Made by a program: the position numbers and the translations under genes. The notes under the pieces are model-generated. The model searched no databases, was not told the DNA's origin, and saw only the letters and a list, made by a program, of their open reading frames with translations. DNA of 14,456 nucleotides. Origin: Betaproteobacteria bacterium UBA2293. GTDB lineage: Bacteria; Pseudomonadota; Gammaproteobacteria; Burkholderiales; Rhodocyclaceae. Below, piece by piece: positions 6,501 to 11,924 of this stretch (position 1 is the first letter of the stretch; each line of letters starts with the position of its first letter). The stretch is taken from the NCBI GenBank assembly GCA_002345845.1, contig DDWF01000081.1, forward strand, positions 1-14,456. Reading direction: 5' to 3'.

Positions 6501-8947
6501 GATTGCCAGGTGACGGTGCCGTCGCCTTCATGGGTGGCAAGAAACTCCAGGCGCTGGCGCTCGCGGGCCCACCAGCGGCTGTCGTCGACCAGGCGGTAAT
6601 CGGCCACGGTAGCCGGTTGGCAGCCGGCGACGTAAGTCATGAAGCGCGGATCGGGCGGGGCCGCACGCAGCAGTTTCCAGGTGTCCGCCGCTTCCTGCAG
6701 GGTCGCCGCTTCGGCCGTCGGCCATTCAGCGGCAGTGAGCCGGCGCAGGTTTTCCCAGCGGGCCGCTTCGGCGAAATCGGGATCGTGCGGGGCGAAGGGC
6801 AGCAGTTCGAGCAGGCCGGGATAGCGGCTGACCAGGCCGATGATCTCGTCGGTGCTCTGGGTGATGTCGAGCAGGGCCAGCTTGCCCTGCGTCGGATTGC
6901 TGCCGATCAGCCAGCGCACGGCCTCGTAGGAGCCGAGGTTGGGCGTGCCGAGCATCAGCAAGCGGCTGCCCGGCAGGCGGGTGATGCGCTGCCAGATGGC
7001 GCTGCCGCGACCGCCGTCGGCGATCATGGCGCGGACCACGAGGCCGCCCATCGAGTGGGCCACCAGGTGCAGCGGCTGCTGCTCGCGCTCGGCCTGGGTG
7101 ACCAGCGGTTCCAGCATCTCGGCCAGGCGGGCGGCGGCCTGGCGCACCGAGTGGCGCCAGTCGTAAGGGAAGATGTCCACCTGGTGACTGCGGGCGAGGA
7201 ATTCGACCAGCGGGCCGTAGAACTGGTCGACCAGGCCCACCGGGGCGATGCCCTGGCGGTCCATGGCCAGCCGCTTCAGGCCGCCCTTGAGCAGGGCCCA
7301 GTATTCCAGCCAGACGGTATCGTCATCGGCGCGCAACTGGCTGCCCATGGTGCCGGGGAGGACGACGGCGATCGGCCGCGGTTTGCCGCCGCTGCGGCTG
7401 CGGGCGACGGCTTCCTGGCAGCGGCGGCCGGGTTCGGGGGCGCCGGTGATCGCCTGAAAGCCGGCGCTTTCGCCCTCGGCGCGGCCCAGGCCGGCGGCCA
7501 GCCAGCGCACGCTCTGCTCGTTGGTGAAATAGCGGAAGTGATTGACCCGCGCCCCCTGGTCGCGGCGGAAGCGGCCCTGGCCGGGGGCGCGCGGCAGGCC
7601 GCCGGTCATCGAGGCGGTGTCCACGACGAGATCGTGTTCGTTGCGGTAGAACCAGTCGCTGGCCAGCACCTTGAGGGTATTCCACAGGCCGTCGCCGGCC
7701 TCGATGTCGCCGGCGATGACGCTCAGATCGGCGCTGCTGACCAGCTCCGGCGTGTTGTTGAGCAGGCGGGTGAGGGCCGAGCCGGGCATCATCGCCTCAA
7801 GGCCGGGCAGGGTGCGCGGATCGGTGCGTTCACGGACGACCGCGATCAGGAAATCGAGGCCGCCGGCCAACAGCCCGACACCGGCGGCGGCGCTGACCAG
7901 GAAGTCGAGGGTGGACAGCCAGCGGTCGAGCCGCCCGGAGGCCAGCGTCGTGCCGCGCGCCGGGCAGGCGATGCGGACGAAGCGGCTGAGTCGCAGTTGT
8001 TTGCTTTCGATCAGGCCAACCAGTTCGCCCAGATTGGCGCGGTCGCGCTCGTAGGCCTCGTCGCGTTGCTTGGCGGCAGGCGCCTTGAGCGGGCCGAGGC
8101 CGAGTTGCGTGGCCAGCGTCCGGTCGGCGGCGTAAAGATTGCGGATGCGTTCGGCGGTGAGGATGGCGGAAAGTCCGGTGCAGCCGCTGAGTGCAACCAG
8201 CTCGCCGACCAGGCCGCCGCGCGAATGGCTGACCAGATGGACCTCGGCGCCGGCTGGCAGGCGGCGGACCAGAGCCAGGGCGTTGTCGAGCGGGCTCTCG
8301 GTCAGCGTCCGGTGTTCGAGGGCGAACACCCGCTTGCCGTAGGTTGGCGCGAGGCTCTGGCGCAGTCGCGCGCCTTCGCCATTGCCGGCCTCCCACAGCT
8401 TGCCGAAGCTGCCTTCAGTGCTGGAGGCGGTGCCGTGCAGGAAGACCAGCAGCGGCCCGCTATCCGCGGCGAGGGGTTCGTTGTCAGTCAGCGCCTGCAG
8501 ATGGAAGGCACCGTCCAGATCGAGGCGATACAAGCCCGGCCCCTGCTTGCCGAGCAGCTTGAGTTCGAAATGACTGGCCAGATCGCGCGCAGCCTTTTCC
8601 GCCGGCTTGATGCCGAAGAAATCGAGCACGCGGATGGCCAGCCCGGCCAGCCCGCGCTCGCTGCTGCCCGCCCGGCGCGGCCGCAGCTGCGCGAACTCCC
8701 AGGCACCGTCGGTGGCGCCACGGGCAGTGACCGGCGCTGTGCCGTATTCATTGGCCAGATCGTCGACCCGGCTCCACAGCACAAAACCGTTGGCCAGTTC
8801 GACGCGCACGACACCGTCGCCGGGCACCTCGACGATATCGCCGGCCCCGTCGCGGGCAGAGCCGGGATACAGGCGCAGGGGGGCGGCCGGGCCACCACGG
8901 GATTCGGCACGGATGCCGCGAATCTTGAACAGTTGTTGTTCTGACAT
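3530..8947 (-). CDS. 1805-aa multidomain protein: two alpha/beta-hydrolase domains, macro-like region, CHAT protease, helical tail
   Basis: Start ATG 8947 has GGAGGAA 6 bases upstream; the TTG at 8962 overlaps that site and is rejected. Domain 1 (about 160-475) is a lipase-like alpha/beta hydrolase with HGT 171-173 and nucleophile Ser242 in VSHSRGGLVG; Asp439 or Asp443 and His470 may complete the triad. Domain 2 (about 524-850) is LCAT-like, with PGTMGS 531-536, FPYDWRHS 593-600, Ser632 in VAHSMGGLVV, Asp809 in GDGTV and His832 in ENTAHD: a complete triad. Residues about 907-1110 form an unassigned alpha/beta region (PVLVGHYQGD, VVGLGQVGGL, LLVGTGAGGL) recalling macro-like N-domains of M17 peptidases. 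Residues about 1130-1475 are a CHAT caspase-like protease: YPWELL 1224-1229, His1333 in HLAGHG, Cys1378 in VNCCHLG, then AAGWAVDD and YGDPDF. The tail 1490-1805 is helical and TPR-like. No signal peptide or membrane helix is seen. The polypeptide probably couples proteolysis to lipid or ester hydrolysis; this is inference. Confidence 0.92.
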   Translation of the reverse strand: MSEQQLFKIRGIRAESRGGPAAPLRLYPGSARDGAGDIVEVPGDGVVRVELANGFVLWSRVDDLANEYGTAPVTARGATDGAWEFAQLRPRRAGSSERGLAGLAIRVLDFFGIKPAEKAARDLASHFELKLLGKQGPGLYRLDLDGAFHLQALTDNEPLAADSGPLLVFLHGTASSTEGSFGKLWEAGNGEGARLRQSLAPTYGKRVFALEHRTLTESPLDNALALVRRLPAGAEVHLVSHSRGGLVGELVALSGCTGLSAILTAERIRNLYAADRTLATQLGLGPLKAPAAKQRDEAYERDRANLGELVGLIESKQLRLSRFVRIACPARGTTLASGRLDRWLSTLDFLVSAAAGVGLLAGGLDFLIAVVRERTDPRTLPGLEAMMPGSALTRLLNNTPELVSSADLSVIAGDIEAGDGLWNTLKVLASDWFYRNEHDLVVDTASMTGGLPRAPGQGRFRRDQGARVNHFRYFTNEQSVRWLAAGLGRAEGESAGFQAITGAPEPGRRCQEAVARSRSGGKPRPIAVVLPGTMGSQLRADDDTVWLEYWALLKGGLKRLAMDRQGIAPVGLVDQFYGPLVEFLARSHQVDIFPYDWRHSVRQAAARLAEMLEPLVTQAEREQQPLHLVAHSMGGLVVRAMIADGGRGSAIWQRITRLPGSRLLMLGTPNLGSYEAVRWLIGSNPTQGKLALLDITQSTDEIIGLVSRYPGLLELLPFAPHDPDFAEAARWENLRRLTAAEWPTAEAATLQEAADTWKLLRAAPPDPRFMTYVAGCQPATVADYRLVDDSRWWARERQRLEFLATHEGDGTVTWQSGYLPGVPVWYVENTAHDALCAQPKAFPGYLDILVNGATTLLPATPPATARDGAAGGLFPFPELPPVDSIPGAAEIGCFSFSGTAPAAETAAERALPVIEVAVRHGNLTYARHPVLVGHYQGDTVVSAEAVLDRQLGGALTRRLDLGIYPGPLGSNTIFLNDSPTAKPGGAIVVGLGQVGGLSPGMLEDSVRGALLDFALKAAHWPDHRFGDEARPRSAAVTCLLVGTGAGGLPVGDALEAILRAAVCTNRRLAAEELDGRVIIDRLEFLEIYEDVTIGAAEALARVLQNEALASAVRWPARAVEPGQGGRRRVRFVQAPEWYQRLEIIEDDGRLRFVFPTDRARAEETLATGQLALADRFVQMASRDTGQNVEAAKTLFEMLLPLRLRELAPQQGNLVIMVDRRSARYPWELLENRWSGGERPPAVAAGCIRQFRTVDYRQRPVHGLAHTALVVGNPDLGRSAEFCDLPGAREEARQVAEQLAAAGYAVIDSIDQGPTPIMEALHKDSWRILHLAGHGVHEHQPGKGAKPVSGMVIGPDSYLTPGDIAQMRFVPEVVFVNCCHLGRVDGGRELDRLGLAANLGEEFIRMGVRAVIAAGWAVDDRAGLAFAATFYRAMLAGEALGEAVRLAREDVWSRFPDVNTWGAYQCYGDPDFRFHRDGSARQNIYPPFATPSELVAELDNLTADLRAGTKDAGGERIGRRLARIPPTQTDAWLQRADVGAALGLAWGETRNWPEAIRWLEQALTAERGECSMRALEQYANFRIRLAAELWRDSRRLGPAKRSAARNQQVECIEAAILDLDTLCRRAPTVERLNLLGGAYKRLAIVEESADRQFEALVNMAHHHQLAFARRRDAYAFTNWAAASLLAGQRGTLPAGAALTNMLPEIDKLEREVCRRNHEDPNFWDGATLADLGLIRWLAGATSPPRRRGGSDPAAAVVIAYRDVVSRAASPRERSSLAEHIEFLLDLWPSGDKATRRILDQIRETLQ

Positions 8948-8953
8948 GGAAGA

Positions 8954-8960
8954 TTCCTCC
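8954..8960 (-). promoter_or_regulatory. Ribosome binding site fixing the start of the CHAT-hydrolase gene
   Basis: GGAGGAA on the minus strand lies 6 bases before ATG 8947. The TTG at 8962 that would add five residues (MEESS) lies across this site, so ATG 8947 is the real start. Confidence 0.75.
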
Positions 8961-9018
8961 AACGGGTGACCGGCCGGAGCCGCTCGATTAGTCGTTAAGT
9001 CCTTTAGTCATGGCGCGC

Positions 9019-9606
9019 TCACAACCTACGGCTGTCAATCCAGTCGATTCGGCCGCCCCGTCGCCGGACCTCATCAATCATGTCGGCCGTGCCGCCCTCG
9101 CCATCGCCGTTTGCCCCATCCCACAGGCAGATGAAATGCAGGCGCTCCACTCCCCAGGCGAGGGCGTGCTGGAGCAGCCACTGGTTGCCACGGACGTAGG
9201 GGTTGCCGTCGTCTGCCACGAGGACCGCGGGCGGACGGTGCAGCTTCTGGCAGACCGACTGATAGCGCTGCTGCCAATTGGCGCCGTCGGCGCTGGGCAG
9301 GATGGAAGCGGCAATGAATTCCTTTTCCGGCAGAGGCAGTAGCAGATGCAGGTCGACGCCCCGCGCCAGGCAGGCCTCGGCAAACAACAGGTCGCCACCG
9401 GCGGCCCCCTGGGTGAAGGCGATATCGCCCGCTCCGGCTGCCAGACTGGCGAGCAGGTCATCAATACGCCGCGCGGCGACGGCGACCTTGTCAGTGGGAA
9501 AGCGGGGCTGCGGACGGTCGGGACGGTCGACCATGTGGCCGGAGAAGAGCAGAACCCTTTCCGGAATGCCACTGCTTGCGGTGGTGTCCAACGCGCCCCA
9601 GCCCAT
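9019..9606 (-). CDS. SLOG-like nucleotide/ligand-binding protein
   Basis: This is a 195-aa soluble protein and the first gene of the four-gene minus-strand run, ending 71 bp before the CHAT-hydrolase start. The Rossmann-like pattern includes RVLLFSGHMVD (17-27), AFTQGAAGGDLLFAEACL (63-80) with a glycine-rich G-A-A-G-G-D loop, and LHLLLPLPEKEFI (86-98). Later come NPYVRGNQWLL (135-145) and ICLWDG followed by GEGGTADMI (169-177). This layout matches SLOG-superfamily domains (related to LOG, DprA and TRPM N-termini), which bind nucleotides or nucleotide-derived ligands and are frequent in bacterial conflict operons. There are no membrane segments. ATG 9606 is the only plausible start, since tandem TGA codons lie about 24 bases upstream; the ribosome site is only G-rich (GGGGGCGGG). 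It is a likely sensor for the system. The SLOG assignment is by motif pattern, not by alignment. Confidence 0.7.
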   Translation of the reverse strand: MGWGALDTTASSGIPERVLLFSGHMVDRPDRPQPRFPTDKVAVAARRIDDLLASLAAGAGDIAFTQGAAGGDLLFAEACLARGVDLHLLLPLPEKEFIAASILPSADGANWQQRYQSVCQKLHRPPAVLVADDGNPYVRGNQWLLQHALAWGVERLHFICLWDGANGDGEGGTADMIDEVRRRGGRIDWIDSRRL

Positions 9607-9871
9607 GCCCGCCCCCGCTCTGGCATTTCATCATTGGCACGGGTGGATCGCCGGTCTCAGCGGATTTCAGGATGGCTGACGGCTAAATGCGTGTCGGTGA
9701 TGCTGCCTGTTGTCGTGCTGTCGAATAAATGAACGGCATAAATGATGCCGATGACAAATTCTAGCCACTGTGACCAATCTGCTCGCAAGTAGTTGCAAAA
9801 ATGTGTAGGCACTGGGCGGCTTTCGGCGCATGGTCGAATGCCCGGGCGGGTCTGGCGGGCTGGGCGTCGTG
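9607..9871. other. 265-bp spacer carrying the likely promoter of the SLOG-CHAT operon
   Basis: No convincing gene was found here. The right part (about 9770-9871) is the 3' region of the DapB-like gene; the centre (9720-9800) is AT-richer and includes an inverted repeat at 9734-9750. As the only sizeable non-coding gap upstream of the four-gene operon, it is the expected site of its promoter. No strong T-tailed terminator for the DapB-like gene was seen, so read-through into the operon is possible. Confidence 0.5.
9728..9757 (-). promoter_or_regulatory. Possible promoter with inverted repeat in its spacer
   Basis: On the minus strand TTGTCA (9752-9757) is one mismatch from the sigma70 -35 consensus. 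It is followed by an 18-base spacer containing the perfect repeat CGGCAT-5-ATGCCG (9734-9750), then TTCATT (9728-9733), a poor -10. A repeat filling the spacer is where a regulator could bind. It would drive the SLOG gene with a leader of about 115 bases. The weak -10 keeps confidence low. Confidence 0.25.
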
Positions 9872-10546
9872 CTACACCCAGCCCTGCTCAACAAATTCGT
9901 CGATTGAATACATGCGGTTTTCAAGTTGGCGCGAAACGACTGCAGAGACGATCCTGGCAACGCCATCTGCATAGGGCGCTGCTCCGTACGCTCGGGATTC
10001 GAATGAGATGCGGCAAGCCGCATCCTCAATGACTATGGCGTGCACGGCGTGCCGCTCTAAATGTTCCGCTGGAATATGCAGAATTTTCAGCTGTTCTTCT
10101 GGATCACGCACTGAAACCACTTCGTTGGCGGAAAGCCCTAATGATTGTGCAATGGCAATTGCCGTACCCGGAGCAGAGCGCTTTTCGGCCTGATGGGATT
10201 CGGTGATTTCAATGTGGTAATCCTTGAACAGCTTCCCGCTTCTCGCCAGCATATTCATGAACTTGAGGATGAGGATGTTGGTGTTAGGGCACAAGACCAC
10301 GGGAAATGTCGGCGACGAAATTTCGAGTTTTGAACCGGTTGCTAGCTCAAGCAGGATGGAGCTGGTTTCGTGGCAATAGGCAATTACGTCGTCAAGTTCC
10401 CTGCCAGAGCCAGCGTGAACAACCACGGCGCGATCTTGGGTTGTCGAAGCATTCGACCAATGACGAACCGTAAGCGACGCGTCAAGCGAGAGCTCGTCCA
10501 GTAGTTCCGTTGCCAGTTTTCCCGCGCCAACTATTAAGACTTGCAT
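9872..10546 (-). CDS. DapB-like (dihydrodipicolinate reductase family) protein with degenerate active site
   Basis: This is a 224-aa protein starting at ATG 10546. The N-terminus MQVLIVGAGKLATELL carries a glycine-rich NAD(P)-binding loop (7-12) and ELATGSKLEI (67-76). PVVLCPNTNILI (82-93) matches the DapB region leading into the catalytic domain. The DapB active-site motif (E-x-HH-x-x-K-x-DAPSGTA) is present as ESHQAEKRSAPGTA (116-129): first His118, Lys122 and APGTA are kept, but the second His is Gln119, the Asp is Ser and one Ser is missing. DapB proteins are usually about 265-270 aa, so this one is also short. It is therefore probably not the lysine-pathway enzyme but a paralogue reducing another substrate. 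The codons are AT-richer than its neighbours, suggesting transfer. It follows the lipoprotein gene on the same strand with a gap of about 119 bp. Confidence 0.75.
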   Translation of the reverse strand: MQVLIVGAGKLATELLDELSLDASLTVRHWSNASTTQDRAVVVHAGSGRELDDVIAYCHETSSILLELATGSKLEISSPTFPVVLCPNTNILILKFMNMLARSGKLFKDYHIEITESHQAEKRSAPGTAIAIAQSLGLSANEVVSVRDPEEQLKILHIPAEHLERHAVHAIVIEDAACRISFESRAYGAAPYADGVARIVSAVVSRQLENRMYSIDEFVEQGWV

Positions 10547-10665
10547 CGTGCTATCTACCTTGAGATGAGGGCTAAAGGGGGGAGGGTATTTTGGTTTTTG
10601 AAATGCAAATGTCTGTGATTTATGTGATTCGATTTAATATTTGCGGAAAATTTTTTTGCAAATCA
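10547..10665. other. AT-rich 119-bp spacer with small inverted repeat
   Basis: This spacer separates the lipoprotein stop from the DapB-like start. It contains ATTTGC (10639-10644 region) and GCAAAT about 13 bases later, flanking an A/T run, plus AAGG about 11 bases before the DapB-like ATG. The repeat could be a weak terminator of the lipoprotein transcript, but the stem is AT-rich and short. Confidence 0.3.
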
Positions 10666-11439
10666 CTAATCGTATTCCATGCTCATCCTGTTGTAGTCCA
10701 CGCGCATTATCGAATCAATGGGTGACTTGCCTTTGCTGGCGCTCACGAACTCAATGTAAGCAAGATAGGTTTTGTAGTTCACCGGCACCAATTTTGTATG
10801 GTCAATCGTGGCACGATGACCATGAATACCCGTGCCATCAGAAACTTCTGAGCTTCCCGCGTAAACTGATTTGTTATAAGTCCCTGATTGCCAAGCTGCT
10901 GATGTCACTAAGTAGCGGCCCGGCTTCAAATTATCGAAACGATAGCGGCCAAATTGATCTGTGGTCGTCTTAAGAACGAGATTTTGCGCATCTGCGGACA
11001 AATAGAATTGTTTTGTCTGGGGCTGCTTATTAAACAAACTTGGTGGATTTGTGTACCATTTTTCCATAATCTTTTGTTGCTGCTTAAAAAGCTTGTCAAG
11101 CTCTACAACCTGTTCGCTTTCCGGGTGTAAAAATACATTCACATTCCTAAGTGGAACATTCTTGATGTTTGGCGATTGCGGCCAGCTATTATCTTCCCTG
11201 CCAGAAACCGTAAGCCGGTGATACAAAACACCTGAAACACTGTTGTCGCCTTTTGCTAGAGCGGCTTTAGCATCTGAAGCGCTAAACGGCACGTTAATAT
11301 GCACTGCGATGGGCGTGCTTTTTCGTGCATTGTCGGCTAGTTTTTCGGTTGTTCGCACGCCATTTTCCGCACAACCAACTAAAACCAGGCTAATCAATAA
11401 TAAGGAAGTGTTGATAATTATCGATTTTGAGTTCGTCAC
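10666..11439 (-). CDS. Lipoprotein with carboxypeptidase-regulatory-like (Ig-like) domain
   Basis: This is a 257-aa protein starting at GTG 11439, with a modest GAGA site just upstream and no other start in frame nearby. A type II signal peptide is clear: basic start, hydrophobic SIIINTSLLLISLVL, and lipobox LVGC with Cys23, so it should be lipid-anchored in the envelope. Residues about 66-182 look like a beta-sandwich of the carboxypeptidase-regulatory/CnaB class: SGVLY, then NVPLRNVNVFLHP, then TTTDQFGRYRFDNLKPGRYLV (158-178). The C-terminal 75 residues (HGHRATIDHTKLVPVNYKT onward) are unassigned. No enzymatic motif is seen, so a binding or structural role at the cell surface is likely. Base composition is clearly AT-richer than the flanking genes, like its DapB-like neighbour. 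Confidence 0.75.
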   Translation of the reverse strand: MTNSKSIIINTSLLLISLVLVGCAENGVRTTEKLADNARKSTPIAVHINVPFSASDAKAALAKGDNSVSGVLYHRLTVSGREDNSWPQSPNIKNVPLRNVNVFLHPESEQVVELDKLFKQQQKIMEKWYTNPPSLFNKQPQTKQFYLSADAQNLVLKTTTDQFGRYRFDNLKPGRYLVTSAAWQSGTYNKSVYAGSSEVSDGTGIHGHRATIDHTKLVPVNYKTYLAYIEFVSASKGKSPIDSIMRVDYNRMSMEYD

Positions 11440-11517
11440 GATATTCTCACAATGATAAGGGTTACAAATAACAAATAAGAATAGGCAAAAGGAATAGAGA
11501 GCAGACCCCTTTTCTTT

Positions 11518-11637
11518 TCAAAAATACTCGGGCTTTCTCCTGCCAGAAGATCCTTCGGTGAAGTGCATTAGATTTTCTGCTGTAGTCATTGGGCAAACCG
11601 GACAGACAGGAATGAATGGTCGGCAATCATACGGCAT
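11518..11637 (-). CDS. Possible 39-aa Cys-containing small protein (uncertain)
   Basis: From ATG 11637 to TGA 11518 the minus strand encodes 39 residues, beginning MPYDCRPFIPVCPVCP and ending SSGRRKPEYF. The same frame stays open about 23 codons further upstream, to a TGA. The composition (Pro, Cys, a CPVCP motif, basic tail) looks more protein-like than random intergenic DNA. However, no ribosome site precedes the ATG. It may be a remnant of a mobile or repetitive element rather than an expressed gene. Confidence 0.2.
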   Translation of the reverse strand: MPYDCRPFIPVCPVCPMTTAENLMHFTEGSSGRRKPEYF

Positions 11638-11771
11638 AAATCCAAAATGATTTTTTTGCCGATGTTCGCCCTGATGAGGCTGTCCTAGATATCTATGGCT
11701 GCTTTCTCAATGAATGATGCAAACCGGCAGCAGCTTCGCTGTGCATTCAGGATAGGCAAAATGCATATTTA

Positions 11772-11787
11772 TGTGCGGCGCCGCACA
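11772..11787. promoter_or_regulatory. 16-bp perfect palindrome, candidate operator for the cytochrome gene
   Basis: TGTGCGGCGCCGCACA reads identically on both strands. It sits about 140 bases before the cytochrome start, in otherwise AT-rich DNA and just after an ATGCATATTTAT tract that could be promoter core. The size and symmetry fit a dimeric transcription factor site. The cognate regulator is unknown. Confidence 0.4.
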
Positions 11788-11810
11788 GAAGAACAGCCGT
11801 CTCACTTGTA

Positions 11811-11845
11811 GCGTCTGACGACGCCTGATTTTTTTCAATCAGGCG
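11811..11845 (+). promoter_or_regulatory. Two overlapping hairpins in the leader of the cytochrome gene
   Basis: The stronger hairpin is a perfect 9-bp stem, CGCCTGATT (11822-11830) with AATCAGGCG (11837-11845) and a TTTTTC loop. A smaller one, GCGTC (11811-11815) with GACGC (11820-11824), shares bases 11822-11824 with it, so the two cannot form together. They lie 80-115 bases before the start codon. This could be an attenuator-like switch or simply a structured leader; no U-tract follows. Confidence 0.35.
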
Positions 11846-11924
11846 CTGTGCTGGCCGCGCGGTTGATCCAGCCTGCTCGGCTCATCAAGCTGATGAAGCG
11901 CCACCAAATGAGAAGGAGTCTGCT

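Larger units (their letters stand above)
11440..11924. other. 485-bp AT-rich divergent intergenic region
   Basis: The region lies between the divergently read lipoprotein (minus) and cytochrome (plus) genes, so it must hold both promoters. It contains a 39-codon minus-strand frame with a CPVCP motif (11518-11637), a 16-bp perfect palindrome (11772-11787), two overlapping hairpins (11811-11845), a short repeat CATCA-agc-TGATG (11883-11895) and the cytochrome ribosome site. I could not recognise an insertion sequence or RNA gene in it. Confidence 0.6.

Noticed and set aside
3470..8944. A 1824-codon open frame on the plus strand, opposite the CHAT-hydrolase gene
   Set aside because: It mirrors the real gene almost end to end. 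In G/C-ending codon usage the antisense frame seldom meets stop codons. Its translation is low-complexity (Gly, Ala, Asp, Gln, Glu) with no domain motif, whereas the minus strand has three sets of catalytic motifs and a ribosome site.
11464..11477. Tandem ACAAATA repeat upstream of the lipoprotein
   Set aside because: Two 7-base copies in AT-rich DNA are expected by chance and no further copies follow.
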